64,000 nucleotides of DNA from Salmonella enterica subsp. houtenae serovar Houten (GTDB taxonomy: Bacteria; Pseudomonadota; Gammaproteobacteria; Enterobacterales; Enterobacteriaceae), in the NCBI GenBank assembly GCA_900478215.1, contig LS483478.1:3472001-3536000 (forward strand), written 5' to 3'. A program made the position numbers and the translations under genes. Numbering within the stretch: the stretch's first letter is position 1; the number at the start of each line of letters is the position of its first letter. Below, in pieces: positions 19,641-27,619 of this stretch. The notes under the pieces are model-generated. The model did no database searches, was not told the DNA's origin, and saw nothing but the letters and a program-made list of their open reading frames with translations.

Positions 19641-20894
19641 TTACGTACGATGACTGACGACCGACTCCGGGAGTGATTCGCTATCTGTACCGGAGATGAC
19701 AACGCCCCGGGTCTCGCGACCAAATGCCACGAATACACAGATTAAAATAGCCACCGCGCCAGCCACGATCGCCATTGCCAACCCGTAATTTCCGCCATGC
19801 GTTTCCGCGATACGGGCCTGTAATGTCGCGTTAACCGACGCCAGTAAATTGCCTAACTGATAAACAAACCCCGGCAGCACCGCACGCGCATTCGCCGGAA
19901 CCAGCTCGTTCAGCCAGGTCGGCACGACGCCCCATGCCCCCTGTACCATAAACTGCATCAGGAACGCGCCCAGGCCGATGGTGAATGATCCGCTGGAAAA
20001 TGCCCATAGCGGAAGTACCGGAAGCGCAAGAAAAGCGGCAATCATGATCGCTTTTTTACGTCCAATACGTTCCGATAGCGTACCGTAGAAAATCCCGCCG
20101 AGCATCGCAGCAATGTTATAAAAAATCGCAATGATACTAATCAGATGCGGATCAAAACCATGCTGCATCTTCAAAAAGGTAGGATAGAGATCCTGCGTCC
20201 CGTGGCTGAAAAAGTTAAAGAAAGCCATTACCAGCACCAAATAAAGACACAACTTCCACTGCTTACGCAGAACAGGAAGCAGCGCCGTATTCTCTTTACG
20301 CGCTCTGGCCGCCAGCCAGACGGGCGATTCCGGCACTTTAAACCAGATATAAGGCAGTAAAACAATGGGCAGGGCGCCAATCAGGAACATCCCGCGCCAG
20401 CCCACCATACTGTAGAAGAGACCAAAAATGACCGAGGCGAACAGATAGCCGCAGGGATAGCCCGCCTGAAAAATTCCCGACATCAGGCCGCGCGAACGAT
20501 CGGGAATGGTTTCCATCGCCAGCGATGACGCTACGCCCCATATCCCGCCCATCGCCACGCCGTACATGACGCGAAAAATCAGAAATGCCATGAAGGTGGG
20601 CGACCAGGCGGAAAGCAGTTCAAAAACCGTAAAGAACAGAATATTGAGCATCAGTATTGGTCGACGTCCGTACTTTTCCGCCATTCGGCCAAATACTAGC
20701 GCGCCAATGGGACGTACCGCCAGGGTCAGCATAATCGCGATGGAAACGTCCGTTACGGAAGCGTGAAACCATTCGGCGAGATCGCTAAGAACAAAGACAA
20801 GGATGAAGAAATCAAACGCATCCAGCATCCAACTGGTAAAGCTGGCAAACGCCACATGTCGTTGTGTCGTCGTCCAGTTCAGGGGGGTGTACAT
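19641..20894 (-). CDS. MFS transporter, sialate/lactate (SHS) type
   Basis: Inner-membrane secondary transporter of 417 residues with about twelve hydrophobic segments. MFS signatures: GRMAEKYGRRPIL between helices 2 and 3, DRSRGLMSGIFQAGYPCGY near residue 135, and SERIGRKKAIM in the second half. The start motif TSWMLDAFDFFILVFVLSDLA resembles the carboxylate transporters of the sialic acid/lactate (SHS) group. The substrate cannot be read from the sequence. It stands alone: mod upstream has its own start region and golB is 294 bases away. The intervening DNA is AT-rich and must hold its promoter. Confidence 0.85.
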   Translation of the reverse strand: MYTPLNWTTTQRHVAFASFTSWMLDAFDFFILVFVLSDLAEWFHASVTDVSIAIMLTLAVRPIGALVFGRMAEKYGRRPILMLNILFFTVFELLSAWSPTFMAFLIFRVMYGVAMGGIWGVASSLAMETIPDRSRGLMSGIFQAGYPCGYLFASVIFGLFYSMVGWRGMFLIGALPIVLLPYIWFKVPESPVWLAARARKENTALLPVLRKQWKLCLYLVLVMAFFNFFSHGTQDLYPTFLKMQHGFDPHLISIIAIFYNIAAMLGGIFYGTLSERIGRKKAIMIAAFLALPVLPLWAFSSGSFTIGLGAFLMQFMVQGAWGVVPTWLNELVPANARAVLPGFVYQLGNLLASVNATLQARIAETHGGNYGLAMAIVAGAVAILICVFVAFGRETRGVVISGTDSESLPESVVSHRT

Positions 20895-21151
20895 AGGTAG
20901 TGTCCTGCATCAAAAAGTAACATCAAGCTTTGACGCGGCGAGGCGCTGATGAGCGCTCCCTTCCTCAAAGCGACGTAACAAGGTAGCGTTGCGCTACTTA
21001 TTTGTTATGTTTTTGTATATAGCAGGTAAAATGTTAGCAAAAACAGACAAATCATTACATATTATTAACAAAGCTTACTGACACATGATTTGTCACAATT
21101 CTTATGGGGAATTATGTCATGCAAAGAAAAGCGAGACATGACTATTGTATC

Positions 21152-21179
21152 GCGACTGGCCTGTCGCCAGACCAGTCGC
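21152..21179. repeat. Inverted repeat downstream of golB
   Basis: GCGACTGG / CCAGTCGC with a 12-base loop, 10 bases past the golB stop. No T run follows, so terminator function is uncertain. Confidence 0.45.
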
Positions 21180-21188
21180 AATTGACGA

Positions 21189-21383
21189 TTACTGCTCGCG
21201 CGGCGGGAATCCGGCCTTTTGCAGAGCGGCGGCTATCTGCTCCCCGGATAGCGACGTTTCAACTTCAACCAGACGTGTCGCCGGGTCGGTTCTCACCGCC
21301 GCATTAGCATCAAGAGTCAGAATCGTCTTTTTTACCGTACTGGCGCAACCGCCGCAGGTCATGTCATCAATATGGAACTGCAT
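21189..21383 (-). CDS. golB: Gold/copper-binding chaperone GolB
   Basis: A 64-residue ferredoxin-fold metallochaperone (HMA domain) that binds Au(I) and Cu(I) in the cytoplasm. The metal site is MTCGGCAS near residue 8; the rest fits the family (LDANAAVRTDPATRLVEVET). ATG at 21383 follows AGGAG. It lies 12 bases after the golS stop but has its own promoter inside the golS 3' end. It is intact, unlike golS and golT beside it, so in this strain its regulator is probably missing. Confidence 0.93.
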   Translation of the reverse strand: MQFHIDDMTCGGCASTVKKTILTLDANAAVRTDPATRLVEVETSLSGEQIAAALQKAGFPPREQ

Positions 21384-21395
21384 GGTGAACTCCTT

Positions 21396-21900
21396 TTATG
21401 TGGGAACTGTTGTCAGTCTGGGCCTTGCCAGCGTTGGAAGGTCAAGCGTAATTTCAGGACCTACCAACGGCCAGCCCATGGCGCCGGTACACGCCTCCGG
21501 ATCTGGCTCACTATCGTCAGGTTGTCCAGGCGTATGCAGAATGGGACAATCAGGCAGCATGTCGCCGGCGCAACAATGAATCAGTGACTTAAGTTGCGCC
21601 ATGTGCTGCATATTCTGGATGCGCCTGTCCAGCTCATCGATGCGCATCTGCGCCAGGCGTTTGACATCAGCGCCTTGCCGCGACTGGTTATTCCAAAGAT
21701 TCAGTAAGTCGCTGATTTCAGAGACTGAAAATCCGAGGTCGCGCGCGGCGGATAAAATGCAACTGGTTAATATCAGCCTGGGTATAAGCCCGATAGCCAG
21801 AATCCGTCCGACTTGCCGCAGGAATCAGACCAATCTGTTCATAGTAGCGAATCATCTTGGCTGAAACTTTCGATGCTTTAGCTGTTTTACCGATGTTCAT
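21396..21900 (-). pseudogene. golS: golS, MerR-family gold sensor, frameshifted
   Basis: GolS activates golTS, golB and gesABC when it binds gold. The start at 21900 (after GAGGAGGAG) gives MNIGKTAKASKVSAKMIRYYEQIGLIPAASRTDSGYRAY..., an intact MerR helix-turn-helix. At 21740-21748 the frame changes inside a GCGCGCG run: the expected ...FIRRARDLGFSV becomes RRARPRIFSL, best explained by loss of two bases from the GC repeat. The downstream frame continues with the coiled helix and the metal-binding CC-x-DMLPDCPI loop (CCAGDMLPDC). One further codon is missing (AQLKSL). The product would lack dimerisation and metal binding. Confidence 0.88.
21415..21446 (-). promoter_or_regulatory. golB promoter with GolS operator
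   Basis: On the minus strand: -35 TTGACC (rc of 21440-21445), a 19-base spacer, then CAGACT (rc of 21415-21420) as -10. The spacer holds the CCTTCCAACGCTGGCAAGG-type dyad recognised by CueR/GolS proteins. The unusually long 19-base spacer is the hallmark of MerR-activated promoters. It lies in the 3' coding end of golS, 32 bases before golB. Confidence 0.85.
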
Positions 21901-21911
21901 GACGCTCCTCC

Positions 21912-22395
21912 TCATGTCGTAAATGTATCGGATGGGGTTGCCATCGGCGCCTGGAAACGGCGCAGTCGTAAAGCGTTACCCAGCACGGACACGCTCGCCA
22001 TCGCCCCCGCGGCGAATACCGGTGACAATAATATGGTAAGCAAAGGCCCAAAACAGATTCTGGTGGATATTGCGGATGGTCGCTTTAGACAGTGCAATAG
22101 CATTCGGTTACGCCTTGCAGGTTGCCGGACATTAATACGACGTCGGCAGATTCCATCGCCACATCGGTACCGGTGCCTATCGCCAGCCCCACGTCAGACG
22201 CCGCCAGCGCTGGCGCATCGTTGATGCCATCACCGACAAACGCCACCTGTACATACGCCGCTTTCAGACGCCGTATCGTCTCGACTTTCCCTTCAGGAAG
22301 TACCTCGGCGACCACTTCATCAATCCCTAACTGGCACGGGCAATCGGATGCTCTGAACGCGACTCTACCGCTGCGACTTTCGCCAGCGCCTCACG
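21912..22395 (-). pseudogene. golT: golT, gold/copper P-type ATPase, heavily degraded 3' remnant
   Basis: GolT exports gold and copper. Scattered parts remain: [19 protein letters not shown] just before a stop, then a deletion jump to [17 protein letters not shown], the hinge motif [30 protein letters not shown], and a C-terminal piece [23 protein letters not shown] one-base insertion after NLQGV and a second internal deletion in the last membrane segments break the frame again. The 5' two thirds (metal-binding, actuator and phosphorylation domains) are gone; at about 22395 the sequence joins gesC on the other strand. Not functional. Confidence 0.85.
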
Positions 22396-23061
22396 CCTGA
22401 GCTGTCGCGTCGACTAAACGGAGCGGTTACGCTTACGGAAGGCGCTATCCCTACGGAGCTGCCAGGCGGACTGCCGTCAGATCTGCTCATGCGCCGACCG
22501 GATATTCGTGCCGCCGAGTACAGGCTGCGCGGCGCAAACGCCAGGATAGGCGCAGCACGGGCCGCCTTCTTCCCCACAATCAGCCTGACAGGCACGGCGG
22601 GGACGGCCAGCGCGTCTCTGAGTGGACTCTTCGAGCCGGGAGCGGGAAGTTGGCGTTTTCTACCGCAAATAACGTTGCCGGTCTTCCATGGCGGCGCATT
22701 ACGGGCCAACCTGGAGGCAGCACATATTCAAAAACGCATTGAAATCGCCGATTATAAAAAAGTTATCCAGGAGGCGTTTCGTGAAGTCGCTGACGGCCTC
22801 GCGGGACAGCACACCCTTGGCGAACAGGTTCTGGCGGAGAGACGCTCTGTCGAGGCCAGCCAAAACGCTTTTGATTTGGCTGAGCTACGTTTTCAGGAGG
22901 GCGTTGATGATTACCTTACCCTGCTTGATACCTGGCGAATGTTGTATGGTTCGCAACAACGGCTGGTACGTATCCGCTTAATGCAGCAGTTGAATATGAT
23001 TAACCTGTATAAAGCTCTGGGCGGTGGATGGAGCGAATACAGCGTAAAAACGCCAGGATAA
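22396..23061 (+). pseudogene. gesC: gesC/mdsC, outer-membrane channel of the GesABC efflux pump, 3' remnant
   Basis: The plus-strand frame reads ELSRRLNGAVTLTEGAIPTELPGGLPSDLLMRRPDIRAAEY... to the stop at 23061, the C-terminal ~220 residues of a TolC-like RND outer-membrane factor (NodT type). The LLMRRPDI and FREVADGLAGQ motifs are characteristic. The signal peptide, first half and promoter are missing, as are the partner genes gesA and gesB that normally separate it from golT. The 190-codon open frame from an internal ATG at 22489 has no good ribosome site. Loss-of-function remnant. Confidence 0.85.
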
Positions 23062-23297
23062 CCCCAATAACCGTGCGTCACAGGAATAAAAAGCCGGACA
23101 GCGATAAGTAAAAAGCAAAGATAACGTTAATTACCAGACTATTAATTAGAGTATAAACTCACGCAACGTGCAATAACATATTTCCCAACGTTGCCGTAAC
23201 GATACTGATCATGCATATTAGCCTGACGATTTAACGTGCCTGACTCCGTATTATCGGCGCAATCTGTATCATAGCTAACTGTTTCATGGAGGTGATA

Positions 23298-24656
23298 ATG
23301 GAAAACCTGTCATTCGTTCTCAAGGGATGTGGATTCTCCGCGCATTCAGATAAAAATATTACGTATATCAAACAGTCGTTATTTTGTATTAATAAAGCAG
23401 GCTACATCGCCAGAATCATTCCGACTGACGAGCCGGATTACGTCGTCTTTTTAAACGAGGCCAGAAAAGCCAATATTCTGCGTGAACTAAAACAAGGGGA
23501 ATATTTGCTACCCGGTTTTATTGATCTGCATATCCATGCGCCACAATGGCCAAATCTTGGCAAAGCGCTGGATCGTCCGCTGGAAGAGTGGCTACAGGAG
23601 TATACCTTTCCTCTGGAGGCCCGCTATTCTGATATGGAATATGCCCGCGAAAACTATCAGCATCTGGTTAAAACATTACTCGCCAATGGCACAACGACCG
23701 CCGTCTATTTCGCGACCATTCACAGGGAGGCAAGCGTTGAGTTAGGCCGCATCTGCCTGCAACAGGGACAACGTGCTCTGGTAGGCAAAGTGGCGATGGA
23801 TGATAAAAACGCCTGTCCGGAAAACTATCGCGATGCTTCAGCCTTCAGCGCAATAGAAGAGACCCGACGCTTTATTGACGATATCAAACAACTGCCCGGC
23901 AATGATAATGCGTTGATCCTGCCCGTCATTACGCCCCGTTTTATTCCTTGCTGTACAACCGAGCTTCTGGAAGGTCTTGGAAAGCTGGCGCAAGAGACTG
24001 GCTGCCATATTCAGACCCACTGTTCTGAAAGCGACTGGGAACACAATTTTGTGCTGAAAAAATATAGTCAGACAGATACGCAGGCGTTAAAGCGTTTTGG
24101 TCTGCTTTCCCGAAAAACCGTGTTGGCACACAGCAATCATATAACCGACGAAGATATGGACATTATCAAAGGTGTTGATGCTGGAATAGCGCACTGCCCG
24201 ATTTCTAATTTTTACTTTGCAAACAGCGTGTTCCCGTTGAGAAAAGCTATCGACAAGCAACTTAACGTCGGTTTAGGCAGCGATATCTCAGCGGGATTTA
24301 GCCCTTCGCTGTTTGATGCCTGTCGCCATGCGGTTGTCGCCAGTAAAGCGTTGAATGACGGCGTAGATGCGCGTATTTCAGCAGAGCAAAGGGGGTGTCA
24401 AAGTGCCTCGTGCTCCTTTGCGGAAGCATTCTGGCTGGCGACAGCAGGCGGCGGCATTGTTCTTGATTTGCCGATTGGTAAGCTGGATACAGGCTATCTT
24501 TTTGATGCGATGATCGTTGATACAAACAGCGCTACTTCAAATATTTTTATTTATGAAGACCAGGATACCCCACACGATATTTTGCAAAAAATTATCTACA
24601 ATACTCAAAGAAGCGATATATCAGTAGTATGGGTTGGTGGTAAACAAGTCCGTTAA
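23298..24656 (+). CDS. Guanine deaminase-like amidohydrolase (GuaD family)
   Basis: Metal-dependent hydrolase of 452 residues; by family it would deaminate guanine to xanthine. Zinc and catalytic landmarks: PGFIDLHIHAPQW (HxH) near residue 75, HCSESDWEH near 237, VLAHSNHITDEDM near 275, and GLGSDISAGFSPSLFDACRHA near 325. The frame opens at 23286, but the ATG at 23298 sits 5-6 bases after a near-perfect GGAGGTGAT site and is chosen. No transporter or other purine gene adjoins it. It lies at the left part of the accessory region between gesC and thrW. Substrate is inferred, not proven. Confidence 0.85.
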   Translation: MENLSFVLKGCGFSAHSDKNITYIKQSLFCINKAGYIARIIPTDEPDYVVFLNEARKANILRELKQGEYLLPGFIDLHIHAPQWPNLGKALDRPLEEWLQEYTFPLEARYSDMEYARENYQHLVKTLLANGTTTAVYFATIHREASVELGRICLQQGQRALVGKVAMDDKNACPENYRDASAFSAIEETRRFIDDIKQLPGNDNALILPVITPRFIPCCTTELLEGLGKLAQETGCHIQTHCSESDWEHNFVLKKYSQTDTQALKRFGLLSRKTVLAHSNHITDEDMDIIKGVDAGIAHCPISNFYFANSVFPLRKAIDKQLNVGLGSDISAGFSPSLFDACRHAVVASKALNDGVDARISAEQRGCQSASCSFAEAFWLATAGGGIVLDLPIGKLDTGYLFDAMIVDTNSATSNIFIYEDQDTPHDILQKIIYNTQRSDISVVWVGGKQVR

Positions 24657-24889
24657 TTCACGTTTATGCTAATAATTATTACGACATCAGGTGAGTTTTT
24701 ATAATGCCCCACACGGTCTGGGGGCTGCCCGGGAACAGTATCAGTACACCATGATGATGTTTCGATAACCCCTTGCCATATCAGTGTATACTTTGTCGGG
24801 GTTCATCCCCGGCAGCATTCCCGGGGATCGACGGATGGCATTTTCGCTCAACGTCATAGATGATGGTAGCCAGAGATTTACTCACCATG
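24657..24889. other. Unassigned spacer
   Basis: Between the deaminase and the umuC remnant I see no open frame with a start signal, no RNA gene and no repeat. The minus strand holds a short open run (NVDDMVSKSLATIIYDVERK and a little more) that may be a relic but matches nothing I recognise. Confidence 0.4.
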
Positions 24890-25195
24890 TCATCGACATT
24901 CTGATTTAATTAAACCTGTCAGTAGGTCTTCATAGCGGGTGGTATATCGGAGTAATAGCATTTCTCGCTTTATAGCCCACTGTTGCTGGATACCCTGTCC
25001 GGCGAAGTACAGCGTCCCCTTCCCGTCTTTTGCATTCAGGTGATCCAGTCTTCCCATCAGTTTCTCGCTACCGGCGCGCGGCGCGTTATCATCGAAAAGG
25101 TTGCGCCACGCCCAGGCTGAAGAAGCCTCCCCTATTCCACCTGTGCAACATCCGTACCGTCTGATGTTGTTTGTCCGGGAATACCTTTGTCGCAC
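24890..25195 (-). pseudogene. C-terminal remnant of a UmuC-type DNA polymerase V subunit
   Basis: The open frame encodes EKLMGRLDHLNAKDGKGTLY..., then FAGQGIQQQWAIKREM and RYTTRYEDLL, the C-terminal little-finger end of UmuC/MucB/ImpB-type translesion polymerases. The catalytic palm is absent and the sequence in front (MRQRYSRTNN...) does not match. umuDC-like genes are common on prophages and plasmids, which fits decayed mobile DNA next to the effector gene. Confidence 0.65.
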
Positions 25196-25225
25196 TGCAT
25201 TTGCCTGGTGCGGTGAATATCGTGC

Positions 25226-27292
25226 TCAGTTAAGACGCCGCCGGGCTTTCAGATAGCTCCCCAGCATGTCATCCACAAGAGGACGCAGGCCATCCAGAAA
25301 TGCCTTTTTCGCGCTCTCCATCGCCCTTGCTCCGATAGTGCGCTCTGCATCGGTATTACCGACCAGCCCGGATGGTTTCAGCTCTGTGTCAGACAGCATC
25401 CGGTACGTTTCCTCATAATCCGATATTTGCTTTTCACGAAGCGCATTAAAGCGTTCCGGCGCTTTGCGTTCCAGCACGCTGTGTAACGGCCCCCACTGCA
25501 GTATCCACTCCCTGAACTCGCTTTTTTCAGCGGCTTTCACCTGACGCTCCGCGCTCCGAAGGTCTGAAGCCGTCACGCCGGATACGCCAAAGAAACGCAT
25601 TTCTGCCGTCACGCTGGTCAGCCCGAGTGGTTTCCTCAGCTTATTCTGATACGCCAGATAGACCTCAATTTCATCGACTAAAGCCAGTGTTCCGGCTTTT
25701 TCCCGGGCAATCTGTTCCAGTTTTCCCAGACGGAACATCTCACGCCCCGTGGCAACCAGCGCCGCGAGATTGTTATCGTATTCCCCTTTTTCTGCATTAT
25801 GCACCAGTTGTACGTTCTTCATCTGGTGCAGGGCAAGTGTGGCCCGGTCCTCGCAGCTTGAGGTTGCCTCTGTTGCCATGGCAAAAGTTTTTGCTCGCAG
25901 CGCATCATCTTCAGCCAGTTGTGCCAGCCAGGACGATATCTGTGCCTTAAACCCCGCGTCCTTTATGAAGTTTTCCGTCTCACTCAGTCTGTCCAGGAAG
26001 AGGCTGAAGGCGGCGGCGTTATCTTCCTGTCCGAACACATGCCATCTGTCTGCAGGAGCCGGTTCCCCCTCCCGGGCAGGCATCAGCCAGTCAGCGAACG
26101 CCAGGTGCAGTGCCCGGGCTTCCCGGGGGGCGGAGGCCCCCGCCATATCGAATCGTATCCTGGGGCCTGAATAGCCAGGCGCGCTGGTGATGTCCCGCAG
26201 CGCCTGCAAAGTGCGTTCAGACAGTGGATTCCCTTCCAGATTTACGGTTGCCTCTGAAGACAGACCCGTGATACTTTCCGGCAGGCGGGTCAGCTGGTTA
26301 CGATAGACCGACAGCTCCCGTAGTCCTGGCGGCAGCGCCGGCAGGCTGGTCAGCGGGTTATCAGATATCGACAGCTCCCGTAGTCCTGGCGGCAGCGCCG
26401 GCAGGCTGGTCAGCCGGTTACGATAGGCCCACAGAATTTGTAGTCCTGACGGCAGCGGCGGCAGGCTGGCGAGCTGGTTATTAAAAACAGACAGCTTACA
26501 TAGCCCTGGCGGCAGCGGTGGCAGGCTGGTCAGCTGGTTATAAGAGACCGATAACTCCCGTAGTCCTGGCGGCAACGCTGGCAGGCGGGTCAGACTATTA
26601 CCAGGAATAAACAATGTTGTAATATTCGGTGGTAAAAGATCTGGTAAGGTGGTAAGACCTACTCTTCCCACGTAAAGCACTGAATTGCCCTTCTTCAGGC
26701 AGGCACGCATTCTCTTTACCGCTTCTGCGCGACCGCGTGACTCTCCTTCTGGTGCTGCCCTTTTCCATTCTGACCAGGCAGCATAATACTCTGCTGCCGT
26801 CTGTGGAGTCGTTGTGGCAGGGAGGAGGGATGTCCTGAGCGTCCCGGAGGCCCCTTCCGCGTGTCCTGTGCATTCCTCTCCCTGTGCTGTGTCCAGGGTG
26901 AGGCGGTGTGTTTCATGGTACCCCTGGCAATTCACGGTATAGTTCCCGGCATCATCAAGGGTGACTGACAATATCTCCTGGTTGCCTGCATCCAGGATAC
27001 AGAAGTTGCTTTCCCCATGGCGGCCAGAGTGAATGTTTTCCTCGCATCCGGCATACGCGAGCATCCTGAGTCGTTCAAATCTCCTGACCACATCCTCCCG
27101 CGTCGTTCCGGCCGGCGGGTGACAAATCGTCCAGATACACTCCAGCGCTTCAGTCTGGTGCGTTGAGCAAAAAAATTCCTTCATTTTTTCCCAGGAACTC
27201 ATTTCAGGCTGGGTATTAAACAGGGCGATAAGGTAAATGCGGTGATTAATGATTGTGGCGGGAAGACATCCGCCTCCAACATGAAAGGGCAT
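25226..27292 (-). CDS. sspH2: SspH2-like type III effector, LRR/NEL E3 ubiquitin ligase
   Basis: Secreted effector that ubiquitinates host proteins, 688 residues. The N-terminus [14 protein letters not shown] is the secretion/membrane-targeting region of SspH2, with the palmitoylated Cys9 kept. An LPX leucine-rich repeat block (about 215-355) holds five 20-residue [24 protein letters not shown] units plus cap units. The C-terminal NEL domain has the catalytic Cys480 in [13 protein letters not shown] with Asp482. SspH2 has 788 residues and Cys580, so this protein is shorter by exactly 100 residues, five repeats. It could also be called an SspH1/SspH2 homologue. Start 27292 is fixed by the conserved N-terminus. 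Confidence 0.88.
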   Translation of the reverse strand: MPFHVGGGCLPATIINHRIYLIALFNTQPEMSSWEKMKEFFCSTHQTEALECIWTICHPPAGTTREDVVRRFERLRMLAYAGCEENIHSGRHGESNFCILDAGNQEILSVTLDDAGNYTVNCQGYHETHRLTLDTAQGEECTGHAEGASGTLRTSLLPATTTPQTAAEYYAAWSEWKRAAPEGESRGRAEAVKRMRACLKKGNSVLYVGRVGLTTLPDLLPPNITTLFIPGNSLTRLPALPPGLRELSVSYNQLTSLPPLPPGLCKLSVFNNQLASLPPLPSGLQILWAYRNRLTSLPALPPGLRELSISDNPLTSLPALPPGLRELSVYRNQLTRLPESITGLSSEATVNLEGNPLSERTLQALRDITSAPGYSGPRIRFDMAGASAPREARALHLAFADWLMPAREGEPAPADRWHVFGQEDNAAAFSLFLDRLSETENFIKDAGFKAQISSWLAQLAEDDALRAKTFAMATEATSSCEDRATLALHQMKNVQLVHNAEKGEYDNNLAALVATGREMFRLGKLEQIAREKAGTLALVDEIEVYLAYQNKLRKPLGLTSVTAEMRFFGVSGVTASDLRSAERQVKAAEKSEFREWILQWGPLHSVLERKAPERFNALREKQISDYEETYRMLSDTELKPSGLVGNTDAERTIGARAMESAKKAFLDGLRPLVDDMLGSYLKARRRLN
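26270..26620 (-). repeat. Tandem ~60-bp repeats encoding the leucine-rich repeats
   Basis: Imperfect 60-base units (each with a version of CGTAGTCCTGGCGGCAGCG on the plus strand) repeat five to six times, with near-identical copies around 26310-26420. Each encodes one 20-residue LRR. Such arrays expand and contract by unequal recombination. Confidence 0.85.
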
Positions 27293-27619
27293 AATAAAAA
27301 ACCTTTATCAATTTACACATAATGTCTGTCCGGCAGACATCATCTTTCCCTGGCCTTAATCTCACAATAAGGTTATCGGCGGATTCATGGTTGTCCCGCC
27401 ATGGCGGGCTTCAGCTTCAGAAGATGCAGAAGAAAGATCCGTTATGATGACCGGATGACGGGACTGTCCATCAACGGCTCAGATGTGTCTGGATTATCCG
27501 TGGCGATTCAAGTAGACTGCCCCGATATATCGTGTACTAATAAGTCTGGTAAGCATTCTTTTAAAATAACTCTTTAATATCCAAGAAGTTACTGCAATAG
27601 ACCTGCCCAGTATTTCTAA
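27293..27619. other. Spacer between the large toxin-like gene and sspH2-like gene
   Basis: 327 bases with no supported gene. It must contain the sspH2-like promoter. The only structure I note is the palindrome CCCGCCATGGCGGG near 27397-27410. The part near 27520-27600 is AT-rich. Confidence 0.5.

Noticed and set aside
26270..26620. CRISPR-like array
   Set aside because: The ~60-bp periodicity is coding LRR repeats without unique spacers; no CRISPR repeats or cas genes were seen in the window.
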